From an uncultured Bacteroidota bacterium (GTDB lineage: Bacteria; Bacteroidota; Bacteroidia; Flavobacteriales; Flavobacteriaceae), in assembly GCA_902517895.1 (NCBI GenBank), contig CABYEA010000001.1:1-64000 (forward strand): DNA of 64,000 bases, read 5' to 3'. Within the stretch, counting starts at the first letter, position 1. Each line of letters begins with the position of its first letter. Of this stretch, positions 8,637-17,001 are shown in pieces. Made by a program: the position numbers and the translations under genes. Below the pieces are notes generated by a model, which worked only from the letters and a program-made list of their open reading frames with translations, was not told where the DNA came from and made no database searches.

Positions 8637-8644
8637 TAACTTTG
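8637..8644 (+). promoter_or_regulatory. Putative -7 box of the glnS promoter
   Basis: TAACTTTG matches TAnnTTTG. It lies 24 bases before the GTG start of glnS, which would give a leader of about 18 nt. No -33 TTTG at the right distance. Confidence 0.5.
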
Positions 8645-8668
8645 TAAACTTATTAAAAACAAACTATT

Positions 8669-10342
8669 GTGGAAAGCAAACCAGAAAATTTTATTGAGCA
8701 AATTATTAAAGATGATTTAAGCTCGGGATTTGACTATAAAAAGCTAAAGTTTAGGTTTCCCCCTGAACCAAACGGCTACCTACATATTGGGCACGCCAAA
8801 GCAATAGGCTTAAATTTCGGACTTGGAGAAAAATATGGAGCACCAGTCAACTTAAGATTTGACGACACCAATCCTGAAAAGGAAGAAACCGAATATGTAA
8901 AAGCCATAAAAGAAGATGTTAAATGGCTTGGCTATAACTGGTCTGAAGAAACATACTCTTCAGATAATTTTCAACAATTGTATGAGTGGGCTCTTTTCTT
9001 AATTGAAAACGGAAAAGCATATATTGACTCACAAACCTCGGGGGTAATGGCAGAACAAAAAGGAACCCCTAAAACAATCGGTAAAAACAGCCCTTTTAGA
9101 AACAGAAGCACTGAAGAAAATCACAAAATTTTTAACGAAATGAAAAACGGCTTTCATAACGAAGGCACCCATGTCCTTAGAGCAAAGATAGACATGACAC
9201 ACCCCAACATGTTGATGAGAGACCCAATAATATACAGGGTTTTAGACAAACCTCACCACAGAACAGGACACGATTGGAAAATATATCCTATGTACGATTG
9301 GGCTCACGGCCAATGCGACTATATCGAACAGATTTCACACTCACTGTGTTCACTAGAATTTAAACCCCACAGAGACCTATATGACTGGTTTATTGACGCC
9401 TTAAAACTAAACACAAAAACCCTTCCTGTTTTTCCTAAACAAAGAGAGTTTGCAAGACTTAACTTAAGCTATACAATAATGAGTAAAAGAAAGCTTTCAG
9501 TTCTTGTTGAGAAAAAACTAGTAGATGGTTGGGATGATCCGCGAATGCCAACCATTTCTGGTCTTAGAAGAAGAGGGTATACTCCAAAGTCTATAAGGGA
9601 GTTTATTAATAAGGTTGGTGTTGCAAAGAGAGAAAATGTAATAGATTTTTCATTGCTAGAGTTTTGTGTTAGAGAAGACCTAAACAAAGAAGCAGATAGA
9701 AAAATGGTTGTCCTTGACCCCATTAAGCTAACGATAGCAAACTATCCAGAAAACAAAACGGAAATTTTAGAATCCGAAGACAACCCAGAAAAAAACTTAA
9801 ACAAAAAAAGAAAAATACCATTTGGTAAAAACCTATATATAGAAAGAGAAGATTTTAAAGAGGAAGCAAACAGAAAGTTTTTTAGGTTAACCATAGGAAA
9901 AGAAGTTAGACTAAAAAGCGCATATATAATAAAAGGCTTAGGTGTTAAAAAAGACGGCGAAGGAAATATATCTGAAGTAATCTGTGAATATGATCCTAAA
10001 AGCAAGAGCGGCTCCGGAACAGAACAAAGCTTAAGAAAGGTAAAAGGAACTCTTCACTGGGTTACACAGAAAGAGAGCATAGATATTGCCATAAACAGTT
10101 ATGACAGGCTTTTCAAAGAAGAAACACCAGGCGCAAACGAAGAGGCAGACTTTCTAAAAGATGTAAACCCAGACTCACTTCAGCTTATAAGCGCAAAAGC
10201 AGAACCATCATTAAGTTCAGCTTTTGAAGGTGAAACCTTTCAATTTCAAAGAAAAGGATATTTTACGGTTGATAAAAAAAGTAAAGCCGACGACATTATC
10301 TTTAATAAAACCGTCAGCCTTAGAGACTCTTGGAAACAGTAA
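8669..10342 (+). CDS. glnS: Glutaminyl-tRNA synthetase
   Basis: This class I synthetase charges tRNA-Gln with glutamine. The 557-residue length agrees with bacterial GlnRS (about 555). The ATP-binding HIGH sequence is at residues 39-42 in PEPNGYLHIGHAKAI, and the second signature is MSKRK at 271-275. The DDTNPEKE segment and the GLRRRGYTPKSI region are typical of the GlnRS/GluRS group. The start codon is GTG. Its presence means that this organism charges Gln directly. The stop is five bases from the stop of the convergent band-7 gene. Confidence 0.96.
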   Translation: MESKPENFIEQIIKDDLSSGFDYKKLKFRFPPEPNGYLHIGHAKAIGLNFGLGEKYGAPVNLRFDDTNPEKEETEYVKAIKEDVKWLGYNWSEETYSSDNFQQLYEWALFLIENGKAYIDSQTSGVMAEQKGTPKTIGKNSPFRNRSTEENHKIFNEMKNGFHNEGTHVLRAKIDMTHPNMLMRDPIIYRVLDKPHHRTGHDWKIYPMYDWAHGQCDYIEQISHSLCSLEFKPHRDLYDWFIDALKLNTKTLPVFPKQREFARLNLSYTIMSKRKLSVLVEKKLVDGWDDPRMPTISGLRRRGYTPKSIREFINKVGVAKRENVIDFSLLEFCVREDLNKEADRKMVVLDPIKLTIANYPENKTEILESEDNPEKNLNKKRKIPFGKNLYIEREDFKEEANRKFFRLTIGKEVRLKSAYIIKGLGVKKDGEGNISEVICEYDPKSKSGSGTEQSLRKVKGTLHWVTQKESIDIAINSYDRLFKEETPGANEEADFLKDVNPDSLQLISAKAEPSLSSAFEGETFQFQRKGYFTVDKKSKADDIIFNKTVSLRDSWKQ

Positions 10343-10347
10343 AAAGC

Positions 10348-11283
10348 TTATTTAGACTGTTTTCCTTTTTCCTTCTGCACCCTTGCCTTTTTCATCTCTT
10401 CCCCTATTTGGTTGCTTGCTGTAAAGGACGCCACCATGTTGTTTAACATTTCTGATCCTGCTTGAGGGGAGTTAGGCATTAAGATTAAATTACTGTTTGC
10501 CTCGGCGCCAACAGACTGAAGGGTGTCATAGTGCTGCGTTACAACAATTAGCGCAGATGCCTCTTGAGAATTTATATCTACCCCATTCAACACTTTTACA
10601 GAGTCCTCAAGCCCTCTTGCAATTTCGCGCCTTTGGTCGGCAATACCTTGACCCTGAAGTCTTTTGCTTTCAGCTTCAGCTTTCGCTTTCTCAACAATTA
10701 AAATCTTCTGAGCTTCTCCCTCAAATTGCGCAGCAACCTTTTCTCTTTCAGATGCGTTAATTCTGTTCATTGATTCTTTAACCTGCGCATCAGGATCAAT
10801 GTCTGTCACAAGGGTTTTAATTATTTGAAACCCATATTCTGTCATTGCTTCTTGAATTTCTGATTTTACTGCAATAGCAACATCGTCTTTTTTAATAAAC
10901 ACGTCGTCAAGGATAAGCTTTGGAACCTCCGCACGAACAACATCAAAAATAAAACTCGTGATTTGGTCTGCCGGGTTGTCAAGCTTATAAAAAGCATCAT
11001 ACACTTTTTCTTTTATAACCTTAAATTGAACAGAGACTTTAAGCTTAACAAAAACGTCGTCTTTTGTTTTTGTCTCAACAACAACATCTAGTTGTTGAAT
11101 TCTTAAGCTTAGCCTTCCGGCAACATTATCAATGATTGGAATTTTCAGCTGAAGACCAGACTGCCTTACGCTAACAAACTTTCCAAACCTTTCAACAACT
11201 GCAGCAGACTGCTGCTTAACAATAAAGAAAGTAAAGAAAAGCAATAAAAACCCTAAAGGGAGCACTATAGTGTAAAATAACAT
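10348..11283 (-). CDS. SPFH/band-7 membrane protein (stomatin or QmcA-like)
   Basis: The 311-residue protein has one N-terminal membrane segment (about residues 4-22) and then a band-7 domain (QQSAAVVERFGKF through LVTDIDPDAQVKESM), followed by a long charged helix rich in Ala, Glu and Lys (about residues 180-215). It ends with a low-complexity Lys-rich tail. Such proteins oligomerise at the inner membrane and often organise proteases or lipid domains. No NfeD partner is next to it. It lies between convergent glnS and gltX on the same strand as gltX. Confidence 0.87.
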   Translation of the reverse strand: MLFYTIVLPLGFLLLFFTFFIVKQQSAAVVERFGKFVSVRQSGLQLKIPIIDNVAGRLSLRIQQLDVVVETKTKDDVFVKLKVSVQFKVIKEKVYDAFYKLDNPADQITSFIFDVVRAEVPKLILDDVFIKKDDVAIAVKSEIQEAMTEYGFQIIKTLVTDIDPDAQVKESMNRINASEREKVAAQFEGEAQKILIVEKAKAEAESKRLQGQGIADQRREIARGLEDSVKVLNGVDINSQEASALIVVTQHYDTLQSVGAEANSNLILMPNSPQAGSEMLNNMVASFTASNQIGEEMKKARVQKEKGKQSK

Positions 11284-11360
11284 TTTTAAAAGTTTTGGTT
11301 CGTAAAGAGCAAGATAAAGAAAAGGTCAGCTTTTAAAAAAATTTTTATTTTAAAATAATG

Positions 11361-12851
11361 TTAAATATGCTTTTCTGTAAAAACTTCGGCTCGGCGACAC
11401 ACACTGACTAAGCCAATAAAGGACACAATTTTTTGAAGGTCTATTCCACTTAATCCACCTACTAAAATAGTACGAGTTGTCATCATTATTTGTCCCGCAC
11501 CAACGCCGTTTTCCCCCCCCCAAAGCTTTAGGCTTTCAATCAACTCATTAGGGGTCTTCGTATTGTGGCAGAAGGAAATTATCTCAGAACATATTTTATT
11601 AAGCCCATCCTTTTTTATTTTTTTTAAGCTCTTTTCGTCATAATCTTTTGGCTCAAAAAACAAATATTTCACAAGGCTCCACAGCTCAGAGACTGTATTT
11701 GCGCGCTCTTTAACCAACCCTATTGCTTCTGCTAGCCTTGCTCTATTTGTCTTTCGCGCTAAAACATTTAGGCTTTGAAGCTCTTCAACAAGAAGATCGT
11801 TTTCGGCTTCTTGAATATGTTTGTGGTTGAACCACTTAAGTTTTTCTAAATCAAAGTTTGCACCAGCAGAAACAACATTATCTAGTTGAAACACCTCTAT
11901 AAGCTCTGTTAAAGAAAGCACTTCAGACCCCTCGTCAGGTGACCACCCTAAAGTAGCTAAATAGTTTACCAATCCACTCGGAAGCACCCCATAATCTCTA
12001 AAACCATCTTGCTTAACTTCTCCAACCCATTTAATCGGAAAAACAGGGTAGCCGCCTTGCTCCCCACTTCTCTTGCTAAGCTTTCCTTTTCCATTAGGAT
12101 TTAGAATTAGAGGTAAATGTGCAAAGCTAGGCTTGTCCCACCCAAAAGCTTCATACAAAAGAAAGTGTAGTGCCAAAGATGGCAGCCATTCTTCTCCTCT
12201 AATTACATGTGTTATTTTCATTGAGTGATCATCTACAACATTAGCAAAATGATATGTCGGTGTTCCATCAGCTTTCATTAGAATTTTGTCATCTAACAAA
12301 CTAGAATCAATAGTAGACTCACCTCTAATCATGTCTGATGTTTTAACTGTTTTATTTTTCGGCGATAAAAACCTTACAACATGCCTCTCGCCCTTTTCAA
12401 GCAATTTCCCAACCTCTTCTACGCTTAATGAAAGGGAGTTTTTTAGTGAAAGACGGTTGCTATAATTATATATAAATGTTTCACCTCTTTTTTTACATTC
12501 TTTTCTACATAACGCAAGCTCTTCTTCTGAATCAAAGGCGTAATAGGCATGTCCAGACATAACCAGCTTCTTTATTTCTTTGTCGTAAAAATGATTTCTT
12601 TCGCTTTGCCTGTATGGACCAAAAGAGCCTTTTATTCCTGGACCTTCATCAGGGATAATCCCACACCAACTTAAAGCATCAATAATATACTGTTCAGACC
12701 CAGACGCCTCTCTTTTTTTGTCAGTATCTTCAATGCGAAGTATAAACGTCCCACCCACTTTTTTAGCAAACAAGTAATTAAACAATGCTGTTCGAACCCC
12801 CCCGATATGAAGCGGTCCTGTTGGGCTTGGCGCAAATCTTACTCGTCTCAA
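11361..12851 (-). CDS. gltX: Glutamyl-tRNA synthetase
   Basis: GltX charges tRNA-Glu. I choose the TTG at 12851 as start, giving 496 residues beginning MRRVRFAPSPTGPLHIGG, where the family's N-terminus normally begins a few residues before RFAPSPTG. A longer frame to TTG 12878 exists but that codon is inside the putative promoter box. The HIGH-like motif HIGG is at 15-18 and the second signature is KLSKRSGE. The C-terminal anticodon-binding part is of normal size. It is divergent from ybeY with overlapping promoter regions. Confidence 0.95.
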   Translation of the reverse strand: MRRVRFAPSPTGPLHIGGVRTALFNYLFAKKVGGTFILRIEDTDKKREASGSEQYIIDALSWCGIIPDEGPGIKGSFGPYRQSERNHFYDKEIKKLVMSGHAYYAFDSEEELALCRKECKKRGETFIYNYSNRLSLKNSLSLSVEEVGKLLEKGERHVVRFLSPKNKTVKTSDMIRGESTIDSSLLDDKILMKADGTPTYHFANVVDDHSMKITHVIRGEEWLPSLALHFLLYEAFGWDKPSFAHLPLILNPNGKGKLSKRSGEQGGYPVFPIKWVGEVKQDGFRDYGVLPSGLVNYLATLGWSPDEGSEVLSLTELIEVFQLDNVVSAGANFDLEKLKWFNHKHIQEAENDLLVEELQSLNVLARKTNRARLAEAIGLVKERANTVSELWSLVKYLFFEPKDYDEKSLKKIKKDGLNKICSEIISFCHNTKTPNELIESLKLWGGENGVGAGQIMMTTRTILVGGLSGIDLQKIVSFIGLVSVCRRAEVFTEKHI

Positions 12852-12875
12852 AATATAGATAAAGATAATTTTTAT

Positions 12876-12883
12876 CAAATATA
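12876..12883 (-). promoter_or_regulatory. Putative -7 box of the gltX promoter
   Basis: On the minus strand the sequence reads TATATTTG, an exact TAnnTTTG. It lies 24 bases before the chosen TTG start. This argues against the in-frame TTG at 12878, which is part of the box. Confidence 0.5.
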
Positions 12884-12909
12884 AAACATTAATTCATCAA
12901 TTGATTGCG

Positions 12910-12917
12910 TAATTTTG
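12910..12917 (+). promoter_or_regulatory. Putative -7 box of the ybeY promoter
   Basis: TAATTTTG matches TAnnTTTG exactly and ends five bases before the ybeY ATG at 12923, predicting a leaderless transcript. Confidence 0.55.
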
Positions 12918-12922
12918 TTTGT

Positions 12923-13345
12923 ATGATTGAGTTCGTATATTATACAAGCTTTACATTACAAAACCAGAAACCTGTTTCTGAATGGCTACTTTCATTAGCA
13001 CATAATGAAGGCTTTACAATAAAAAAACTTCTTTATAACTATATCTCCGCTGATCAAATCCAATCTTTGAACAATGAATTTCTAAACCACAATTATCCTA
13101 CAGACGTAATAGCTTTTGACTATTGTGAAGGAAATGAGATCTCTGGAGAGGTTTTTATATGCCAAAAAGAAGTTGAAGCAAACGCATCAATACACTCTCA
13201 AAGTGTTGAAAATGAAACACTTAGGGTTTTGTGCCACGCGCTATTTCATCTCTGCGGCTATAATGACAAGACAGACAAAGATCAAGCTAACATGCGATCA
13301 ATTGAAGACAGAGCCATAGCTTCTTTTCAAAGAAGTCATAAATAA
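12923..13345 (+). CDS. ybeY: Endoribonuclease YbeY (16S rRNA maturation)
   Basis: YbeY is a single-strand RNase that matures the 16S rRNA 3' end and takes part in ribosome quality control. I use ATG 12923 (140 residues) rather than the in-frame TTG 18 bases upstream, because the promoter box lies between them. The NYPTDVIAFDY segment is the family signature. The metal site is H105-x3-H109-x5-D115 in CHALFHLCGYND: the third ligand is Asp where most bacteria have His. A Lys-Asp at this point is frequent in Bacteroidota as far as I recall, so activity is still expected. A parS-like site separates it from mnmG. Confidence 0.92.
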   Translation: MIEFVYYTSFTLQNQKPVSEWLLSLAHNEGFTIKKLLYNYISADQIQSLNNEFLNHNYPTDVIAFDYCEGNEISGEVFICQKEVEANASIHSQSVENETLRVLCHALFHLCGYNDKTDKDQANMRSIEDRAIASFQRSHK

Positions 13346-13361
13346 ATTATATTTATACAAA

Positions 13362-13377
13362 TGTTCCACGTGAAACC
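13362..13377. promoter_or_regulatory. parS-like ParB-binding site, left copy
   Basis: TGTTCCACGTGAAACC matches the conserved parS sequence TGTTNCACGTGAAACA at every position but the last. It lies in the 37-bp gap between ybeY and mnmG. parS sites load ParB for chromosome segregation. Confidence 0.85.
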
Positions 13378-13382
13378 TTTAT

Positions 13383-15254
13383 ATGTTTAATCAAGAATAT
13401 GACGTAATAGTTGTAGGCGGAGGCCATGCCGGCAGTGAAGCGGCGGCCGCTGCTGCAAATCTAGGCGCAAAGACTCTTTTGGTTACGATGAATCTTCAAA
13501 CTATTGGTCAAATGTCTTGCAACCCTGCTATGGGTGGCATCGCAAAAGGACAAATAGTTAGAGAGATTGATGCTATTGGAGGATACAGTGGAATAGTAAC
13601 AGACAAATCCGCAATTCAATTTAAGATGCTTAATCTTTCCAAAGGCCCAGCCATGTGGAGTCCTCGTGCTCAAAATGATCGAGCCCTTTTTGCTCAATAT
13701 TGGCGAGAAATGCTTGAAGCCACACCAAACCTTGATTTTTATCAAGAAATGGTGAAAAATATTTGGATCGAAAAAGACAAACTTCGTGGTGTTATCACAG
13801 GCCTTGGTCAAAAGATTAAAGGGAAGTCAGTCGTACTTACCAATGGCACATTTCTTAATGGACTAATTCATGTAGGTGACAAAAATTTTGGTGGTGGTCG
13901 GGCTGGTGAAAAGGCTGCAACTGGAATTACAGAGCAATTAGTGTCTCTTGGTTTTGAGTCGGGAAGAATGAAAACTGGCACTCCGCCCAGAGTTGATGGA
14001 AGATCTCTAGATTATTCAAAAATGATAGAACAACCCGGGGATGTTAACCCACAAAAATTTTCTTACTTAAATACTACAAAAACACTTACTAATCAGCTTT
14101 CTTGTCATATGACATACACAAGTCCCGAGGTCCATGATTTGCTCAGACAAGGATTTGACAGATCTCCAATGTTTAATGGCAGAATAAAAAGTGTAGGCCC
14201 AAGATATTGCCCATCAATTGAAGACAAAATACATCGTTTTGCAGAAAGAGAAAGACACCAGCTGTTCGTTGAGCCCGAAGGCTGGAATACCGTTGAAGTT
14301 TATGTAAACGGTTTTTCCACCTCTCTTCCTGAGGAGGTTCAATTTACTGCTTTACGAGCTGTTCCTGGCTTTGAAAATGTAAAGTTTTTCAGACCAGGCT
14401 ATGCAATTGAGTATGACTATTTTTACCCAACCCAGCTTAAATATTCTTTAGAAACCAAAACCATTGAAAATCTTTTTTTCGCCGGCCAAATTAACGGAAC
14501 AACCGGTTATGAAGAGGCGGGGTCTCAGGGGCTAATGGCTGGAATTAACGCTGTCTTAAAAATTAAAGAAAAACCCCCATTTGTCTTGAAAAGAGATGAA
14601 GCTTATATCGGAGTTTTAATTGACGACTTAATCACCAAAGGAACAGAAGAGCCTTATAGGATGTTTACATCAAGAGCAGAATACAGAATGCTCCTAAGAC
14701 AAGATAATGCAGATCAAAGACTAACAGCGTTTAGCCATTCGTTAGGTCTTGCCAGTGATGAACGATTAGCCGCTTGTGAGTTAAAACATAAGCAATCTCA
14801 CAAGCTAATAGGTTTTTTAAAATCTCAAAGTATTCTTCCTGCCGAAATCAACCCCATATTAACCGCTAAAGAATCAGCTCCAATAAAACAATCGGGCAAA
14901 GCAGACAAAATATTATCTAGACCTAATATATACCTTGACGACCTAAAAGAGTGTACTAGCGTAGAATCATATATTTCTACCAACCACTTTTCTACAGAGG
15001 TTCAAGATCAGGCAGAGATTCAAATAAAATATAGCGGCTACATTCAAAAAGAGAAAAATAATGCCGACAAGCTGAATCGACTAGAGTCTGTAAAAATCCC
15101 AAAAGATTTTGACTACAAAAAGCTTAAATCCATCAGTGCTGAGGCTTTGGAAAAATTAAACAAAATTAAACCAGAAACCATTTCACAAGCATCAAGAATT
15201 AGCGGCGTATCTCCTAATGATATCTCAGTTCTTCTTGTTTATATGGGGCGCTAA
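13383..15254 (+). CDS. mnmG: tRNA uridine-5-carboxymethylaminomethyl modification enzyme (GidA)
   Basis: MnmG with MnmE builds the cmnm5 group on U34 of certain tRNAs; it binds FAD, NADH and methylene-THF. The 623-residue length is normal. The dinucleotide-binding motif GGGHAGSEAA is at residues 11-20, the SCNPAMGG motif with its conserved cysteine at about 47, and the FRPGYAIEYDY and GQINGTTGYEEAGSQGL signatures are intact. The C-terminal helical domain that binds MnmE and tRNA is present. The gene is bracketed on both sides by parS-like sites and is followed directly by a methyltransferase whose start overlaps the second site. Confidence 0.97.
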   Translation: MFNQEYDVIVVGGGHAGSEAAAAAANLGAKTLLVTMNLQTIGQMSCNPAMGGIAKGQIVREIDAIGGYSGIVTDKSAIQFKMLNLSKGPAMWSPRAQNDRALFAQYWREMLEATPNLDFYQEMVKNIWIEKDKLRGVITGLGQKIKGKSVVLTNGTFLNGLIHVGDKNFGGGRAGEKAATGITEQLVSLGFESGRMKTGTPPRVDGRSLDYSKMIEQPGDVNPQKFSYLNTTKTLTNQLSCHMTYTSPEVHDLLRQGFDRSPMFNGRIKSVGPRYCPSIEDKIHRFAERERHQLFVEPEGWNTVEVYVNGFSTSLPEEVQFTALRAVPGFENVKFFRPGYAIEYDYFYPTQLKYSLETKTIENLFFAGQINGTTGYEEAGSQGLMAGINAVLKIKEKPPFVLKRDEAYIGVLIDDLITKGTEEPYRMFTSRAEYRMLLRQDNADQRLTAFSHSLGLASDERLAACELKHKQSHKLIGFLKSQSILPAEINPILTAKESAPIKQSGKADKILSRPNIYLDDLKECTSVESYISTNHFSTEVQDQAEIQIKYSGYIQKEKNNADKLNRLESVKIPKDFDYKKLKSISAEALEKLNKIKPETISQASRISGVSPNDISVLLVYMGR

Positions 15255-16103
15255 ATGTTTCACGTGGAACAAAAAGAAATACATATTGAAGTTATAGATC
15301 ATTTTATAACCAAAGAAACTTTTAAAATTCAAAGAACTTGGCTTCCAGGGATGCTACAAACCCACCCACCACCTTCTAAAAACGAAATTCAAAAATACTA
15401 TAACTCAGACAAATATATTTCTCACGACTCAACTGGTTCTGGCGCTTTTCACTTTATATATAGGTTAATTAGAAGGATTAATTTTTGGTTTAAAATCCGA
15501 CTTATAAGCAAAAAAGAATTGTTTAGCGAGCTACTTGACTTTGGTTCAGGAGACCAATATTTTAAACAAAAGCTACAACGAAGAAACTACAATGTTTTTG
15601 GAATAGATCCCTTAAAACCTAATCTGTCAAAACAGGTTTTTGACTCTATTTTTAATAACTCATTAGACAACAAAAAGTTTAGCTGTATCACTGCCTGGCA
15701 TTCCCTTGAGCACGTACACGAACTAGAAAAGGTTATTAAACGGTTTTATCAAATACTAGATGATAATGGAATCGTGATTGTTGCCGTACCCAACTACCGT
15801 TCCTTTGACGCTAAGCATTATAAAAGCTTTTGGGCAGCTTATGATGCCCCAAGGCATTTGTGGCATTTTGACAAACAGTCAATAAAAAAAGTTTTTAATA
15901 ATCACGGCTTTAGTTTTATGAAATCCACCCCATTATTATTCGATGCATATTATGTTTCTTTACTTTCAGAAAAATATAAAAAATCACGGTTTAAAATTTT
16001 TAATTCAATTATGGTTGGCACAATTTCAAACACTAAGGCTTTTTTTACAAAAGAATACTCATCCAATATTTTTGTGTTTAAAAAAACTAAGACAAATACC
16101 TAA
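15255..16103 (+). CDS. Class I SAM-dependent methyltransferase
   Basis: The 282-residue protein has a Rossmann methyltransferase core: motif I LLDFGSGDQYF at about residues 95-105, an acidic strand end in FGIDPLK, and the WHSLEHVHE segment typical of the methyltransferase type 11/12 group. The target is unknown; this gene often follows mnmG in Flavobacteriia. Its first codons form the second parS site, so the N-terminus reads MFHVEQ. It follows the mnmG stop without gap. Its 3' end overlaps the convergent lipid kinase gene by 17 bases. Confidence 0.83.
   Translation: MFHVEQKEIHIEVIDHFITKETFKIQRTWLPGMLQTHPPPSKNEIQKYYNSDKYISHDSTGSGAFHFIYRLIRRINFWFKIRLISKKELFSELLDFGSGDQYFKQKLQRRNYNVFGIDPLKPNLSKQVFDSIFNNSLDNKKFSCITAWHSLEHVHELEKVIKRFYQILDDNGIVIVAVPNYRSFDAKHYKSFWAAYDAPRHLWHFDKQSIKKVFNNHGFSFMKSTPLLFDAYYVSLLSEKYKKSRFKIFNSIMVGTISNTKAFFTKEYSSNIFVFKKTKTNT
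15256..15271. promoter_or_regulatory. parS-like ParB-binding site, right copy
   Basis: TGTTTCACGTGGAACA is, on the reverse strand, TGTTCCACGTGAAACA, a full match to TGTTNCACGTGAAACA. It covers the start codon and first five codons of the methyltransferase gene, about 1.9 kb from the left copy. Confidence 0.9.
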
Positions 16104-17001
16104 GCCCTTTTTTAATAACAGAATATTCAATTTTACCTACGCCAAAAATTTCCCCATCGCCCTGGCACACCAAATCTCCGTTTTTAGCGTGTATTTTTAA
16201 CGAAGAGTCTAATAGCGTCAAAACCTTACGTTCTTTAAAAATAGACCCATTAAAAAGATTAAAAAAATTTCGAATTATATCAAATTTGCTGAATTCTTGT
16301 GCTATTGTAATATTCAGCAACCCGTCATTGCCTTTAGGGTTTTTGATTAGCTGCATCCCTCCGCCTGTGTATTTGCAAATACCAACGCCAAGCAAAAAGA
16401 CCTTAGTTTCTATTTCTGTTTTTGAAGTCACAACTTTTAACGCAACATTTTTATATTTTGTAAAATTCCTAATCGCACAAACCAAGTATGAAAGCTTTCC
16501 TAACCACTTATAATCCTCAATTTTTTTTAACATAAATGAGTCAAAACCAACACCTGAATAGGTTACAAAATATCTGGTTTTTACCCCTGAAGTATTGATT
16601 ATTTTAGCCACCCCTACATCTTGTTCATTAATTGAGCCACTGATCAACACATCAACAGCCTTTATAACATTTGAAGGAATTTGTTTAGATTTTGCCCAAT
16701 CGTTTCCTGTACCAGACGGGATTAAACCAAAGACTATTTTTTCTAAAGGAATATTTTTTTGGATAGTTATTCCAGCAACAACCTTTTGCACAGTGCCATC
16801 TCCACCAATTGCTAAAATTTTGTTATAACCAGCTAGCGTTGCTTCTTCTACGATTCTTATCTCATCTCCAGAACATTTCGTTGGCTTAACTCGATAATTT
16901 ATTAGATTAGATTTAAGCTTCTCTAAAACTAAATGAATAACCCTTGCTGTTTTTCCTGAGTTTGAAATAGGATTAGCTACTATAAACCATCCATCAAACA
17001 T
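16087..17001 (-). CDS. Diacylglycerol/lipid kinase family protein
   Basis: The 304-residue protein belongs to the DAGK catalytic-domain family (YegS/DgkB-like), soluble enzymes that phosphorylate diacylglycerol, sphingoid or related lipids with ATP. The nucleotide-binding GGDGT is at residues 66-70, followed by LIPSGTGNDWAKS, both canonical. The N-terminal NPISNSGK motif is also present. It overlaps holB by 8 bases on the same strand, so the two are translationally coupled. The lipid substrate cannot be inferred. Confidence 0.87.
   Translation of the reverse strand: MFDGWFIVANPISNSGKTARVIHLVLEKLKSNLINYRVKPTKCSGDEIRIVEEATLAGYNKILAIGGDGTVQKVVAGITIQKNIPLEKIVFGLIPSGTGNDWAKSKQIPSNVIKAVDVLISGSINEQDVGVAKIINTSGVKTRYFVTYSGVGFDSFMLKKIEDYKWLGKLSYLVCAIRNFTKYKNVALKVVTSKTEIETKVFLLGVGICKYTGGGMQLIKNPKGNDGLLNITIAQEFSKFDIIRNFFNLFNGSIFKERKVLTLLDSSLKIHAKNGDLVCQGDGEIFGVGKIEYSVIKKGLRYLS

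Noticed and set aside
13461-13811. Minus-strand open frame of 116 codons inside mnmG
   Set aside because: Antisense to a strongly conserved enzyme; no start signal.
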